From contig NZ_CP197401.1 of assembly GCF_052162025.1 (NCBI RefSeq), positions 744,001 to 808,000 on the forward strand: a stretch of 64,000 bases of DNA, given 5' to 3'. The notes under the pieces are model-generated. The model saw nothing but the letters and a program-made list of their open reading frames with translations, was not told the origin of the DNA and did no database searches. Shown here piece by piece: positions 62,125 to 64,000 of the stretch. Both the position numbers and the translations under genes were made by a program. Each line of letters opens with the position of its first letter. Position 1 is the first letter of the stretch. The DNA comes from Methylobacter sp015476545. Lineage in GTDB: Bacteria > Pseudomonadota > Gammaproteobacteria > Methylococcales > Methylomonadaceae.

Positions 62125-63975
62125 ATGAATAACCGTTTCCCTCTTTGGAAAAATCTACTAATCCTGATTATCTTCATTATCGGGCTTATTTATACATTGC
62201 CGAATCTATACGGCGAAGACCCTTCTGTTCAGGTGACATCTACACGAGACGTCAAGCTGGATCAGCAACAGGCTGGCCAGATCGAGTCAGCCGTCAAAGC
62301 CGCCGGACTTGCTCCAAAAACGATTGAGTACAAGGATGGCAGTTTTCTGATTCGCTTTAACAATACCGATGATCAGCTTAAGGCTGCCGATCTGCTCAGA
62401 GAGCAAATGGGCAGCAATTATACGGTGGCGCTAAACTTGGCGCCTAGGACGCCGGAATGGCTGCAATCCTTGGGCGGCAAGGCCATGTATTTGGGTCTGG
62501 ACTTGCGCGGCGGGGTACATTTTTTGCTCGAAGTGGATATGGATGCAGCCGTCAAGCAGGCCGAGGAGCGCTATACTGAAGATGTCCGTTTGGCGTTGAG
62601 GGGCGCAAAGATGCATTATCAGTCAGTTTCCAAGGACAGCGGCTATATTAAGGTCAAGCTTAAATCGGCCGATGAAAAATCTGCCGTATTGGCTCTTCTG
62701 AAGAAGGATTTCCGTGCGTTGGATTTGACCGAGACCGATGCTCAGGATGAAATTTGGCTGAAGCTCTCTGAAGTCGAAATACGCGAGATTAAAAAATTCG
62801 CCGTAAGCCAAAACATGACTACATTGCGCAATCGAGTCAACGAGCTTGGCGTGGCGGAGCCTGTCATACAGCAGCAGGGCGAAAACCGTATCGTCGTGCA
62901 GTTGCCTGGTGTGCAGGACACGGCGCGCGCCAAGGAAATTCTAGGTACTACAGCGACACTGGAATACCGGCTTGCTGATGTCGAACATGATGTGCAAAAG
63001 GCTGTGCAGGGCCAAGTGCCTGTAAGCAGCCGTTTATATTACGACAAGAACGGCGCGCCTATTCTGTTGGATCGCCGCATTATTGTCACCGGGGACCAGA
63101 TTGTCGATGCTCAATCGGGCATGGATCAGGATGGCCGGCCCATGGTATCGATCACGCTGAACGGCGTTGGCGCCACGAAGATGGGTAAGGTCACTCAAGC
63201 CAATATCGGCAGACCTATGGCTGTGGTTTTCATTGAATATAAAGTCAATACCAAAACGGTCAACGGTGAAAAAGTTCACCATAAAGAGAAAGTTGAACAA
63301 GTCATCAGTGTTGCGACGATTCGCGATGCCTTCAGCAAACGTTTTCAGACTACCGGGCTCGACAGTCCTCAGGAAGCGCGCAATCTGGCGCTTCTTTTAA
63401 GAGCGGGTGCATTGGCGGCGCCGGTTGACATCGTGGAAGAACGTACCGTCGGTCCAAGCTTGGGTCAAGAAAATATCGGTAAAGGTATCAATTCCAATGT
63501 CTATGGCTTCATGGCGGTGGCGTTCTTCATGATCGTCTATTACCGCGTGTTCGGTCTTTTTTCCATCGTCGCGTTGGGCGTGAACGTGTTGCTGTTGGTT
63601 GCGGTGCTATCCATGCTACAAGCCACATTGACGCTGCCGGGCATGGCCGGCATTGCGCTGACCGTGGGCATGGCCATCGACGCCAACGTGCTGATCAACG
63701 AGCGAATACGCGAGGAGCTCAGGCTCGGCATGACGCCTGGAGCCGCCATTTATGCCGGTTATGAGCGGGCTTTTGCGACTATTTTGGATTCCAACATCAC
63801 GACCTTGATTGCCGGCATCGCGTTATTCACGCTGGGGTCTGGCCCCATTCGCGGTTTTGCGCTAGTGCTGTGTATTGGGATTTTAACTTCCATGTTCAGT
63901 GCGGTTGTTGTATCAAGAGCGTTGGTCAATTTCGTCTATGGTCGGCAGCATAAGTTGGATAAATTGGCTATCTGA
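62125..63975 (+). CDS. secD: Protein translocase subunit SecD
   Basis: 616 residues. N-terminal helix, large periplasmic P1 region (LGLDLRGGVHFLLEVD near 118), then a helical membrane domain beginning near residue 450 with the conserved GMAGIALTVGMAIDANVLINERIREE (about 510). An RND-type proton-driven subunit aiding late steps of Sec export. Follows yajC and precedes secF. Confidence 0.97.
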   Translation: MNNRFPLWKNLLILIIFIIGLIYTLPNLYGEDPSVQVTSTRDVKLDQQQAGQIESAVKAAGLAPKTIEYKDGSFLIRFNNTDDQLKAADLLREQMGSNYTVALNLAPRTPEWLQSLGGKAMYLGLDLRGGVHFLLEVDMDAAVKQAEERYTEDVRLALRGAKMHYQSVSKDSGYIKVKLKSADEKSAVLALLKKDFRALDLTETDAQDEIWLKLSEVEIREIKKFAVSQNMTTLRNRVNELGVAEPVIQQQGENRIVVQLPGVQDTARAKEILGTTATLEYRLADVEHDVQKAVQGQVPVSSRLYYDKNGAPILLDRRIIVTGDQIVDAQSGMDQDGRPMVSITLNGVGATKMGKVTQANIGRPMAVVFIEYKVNTKTVNGEKVHHKEKVEQVISVATIRDAFSKRFQTTGLDSPQEARNLALLLRAGALAAPVDIVEERTVGPSLGQENIGKGINSNVYGFMAVAFFMIVYYRVFGLFSIVALGVNVLLLVAVLSMLQATLTLPGMAGIALTVGMAIDANVLINERIREELRLGMTPGAAIYAGYERAFATILDSNITTLIAGIALFTLGSGPIRGFALVLCIGILTSMFSAVVVSRALVNFVYGRQHKLDKLAI

Positions 63976-63995
63976 AGATAGTATTTGAGGATTCA

Positions 63996-64000
63996 ATGGA
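63996..64000 (+). CDS. secF: Start of secF (cut by window edge)
   Basis: An ATG at 63996 follows GAGG (63987-63990) just after secD; only the first bases are in the window. Identity as secF is inferred from the conserved gene order. Confidence 0.55.

Overview
The window reads as chromosome of a gammaproteobacterium. The evidence is one complete rRNA operon (16S, tRNA-Ile, tRNA-Ala, 23S, 5S) with a gamma-type layout, and housekeeping blocks in typical gammaproteobacterial arrangement (leuS-lptE-holA, tgt-yajC-secD, slyX, lnt). Several accessory genes (arsenosugar-type glycosyltransferases, DUF3047, sterol-desaturase-like proteins, the DUF4266/DUF3570/ApbE cluster, N-terminal-His exported proteins) would fit a Methylococcales methanotroph, but no methane- or methanol-oxidation gene is present, so this is only inference.

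Layout. 1-12 kb: the 5' part of an NDP-forming acyl-CoA ligase, a membrane-anchored exported protein, three overlapping genes (TIGR04283-type glycosyltransferase, sterol desaturase-like, TIGR04282-type glycosyltransferase), a SWIM/SNF2 helicase, FtsH, a possible uracil-DNA-glycosylase-like protein, radical SAM ArsS with a DUF3047 partner, and tRNA-Leu. 12-23 kb: a Sel1-repeat protein, then a surface-polysaccharide block: Wzt-like ABC ATPase, GT2-GNAT fusion, GT4, PIG-L deacetylase, a three-domain GT2 and another GT2. 23-30.5 kb: a minus-strand run of envelope genes (DUF1775/YcnI-like, STN+HEAT, N-terminal-His protein, TlpA thioredoxin, DUF4266 lipoprotein, DUF3570 barrel, ApbE). The DUF3570 protein carries an Asp-Thr-Trp-Ser-Gly-Ala-Thr motif that fits the ApbE flavinylation consensus, so a flavin- and/or copper-handling outer-membrane system is proposed.

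31-42 kb: an AT-rich stress/accessory region: HPF plus cold-shock-domain fusion, small membrane protein, DegQ-like protease, an FNR-type regulator with an extra PilZ-like N-terminal domain, CspA-like protein, a frameshifted Hsp20, a second sterol desaturase, GFA-type zinc protein, many small proteins, and an intact-looking IS630-family element sitting directly on the ribosome binding site of a small gene. 42.3-48 kb: three tandem sigma70-type promoters and the rRNA operon, its terminator, and a short remnant of an SDR gene. 48-64 kb: lnt, ParA-like ATPase, zinc-ribbon protein, leuS, lptE, holA, htpG, DedA, exbD-exbB-tonB, tgt, yajC, secD, and the first bases of secF. The htpG 3' end with its terminator recurs in decayed form just before tgt, bracketing the dedA-exb-tonB block.
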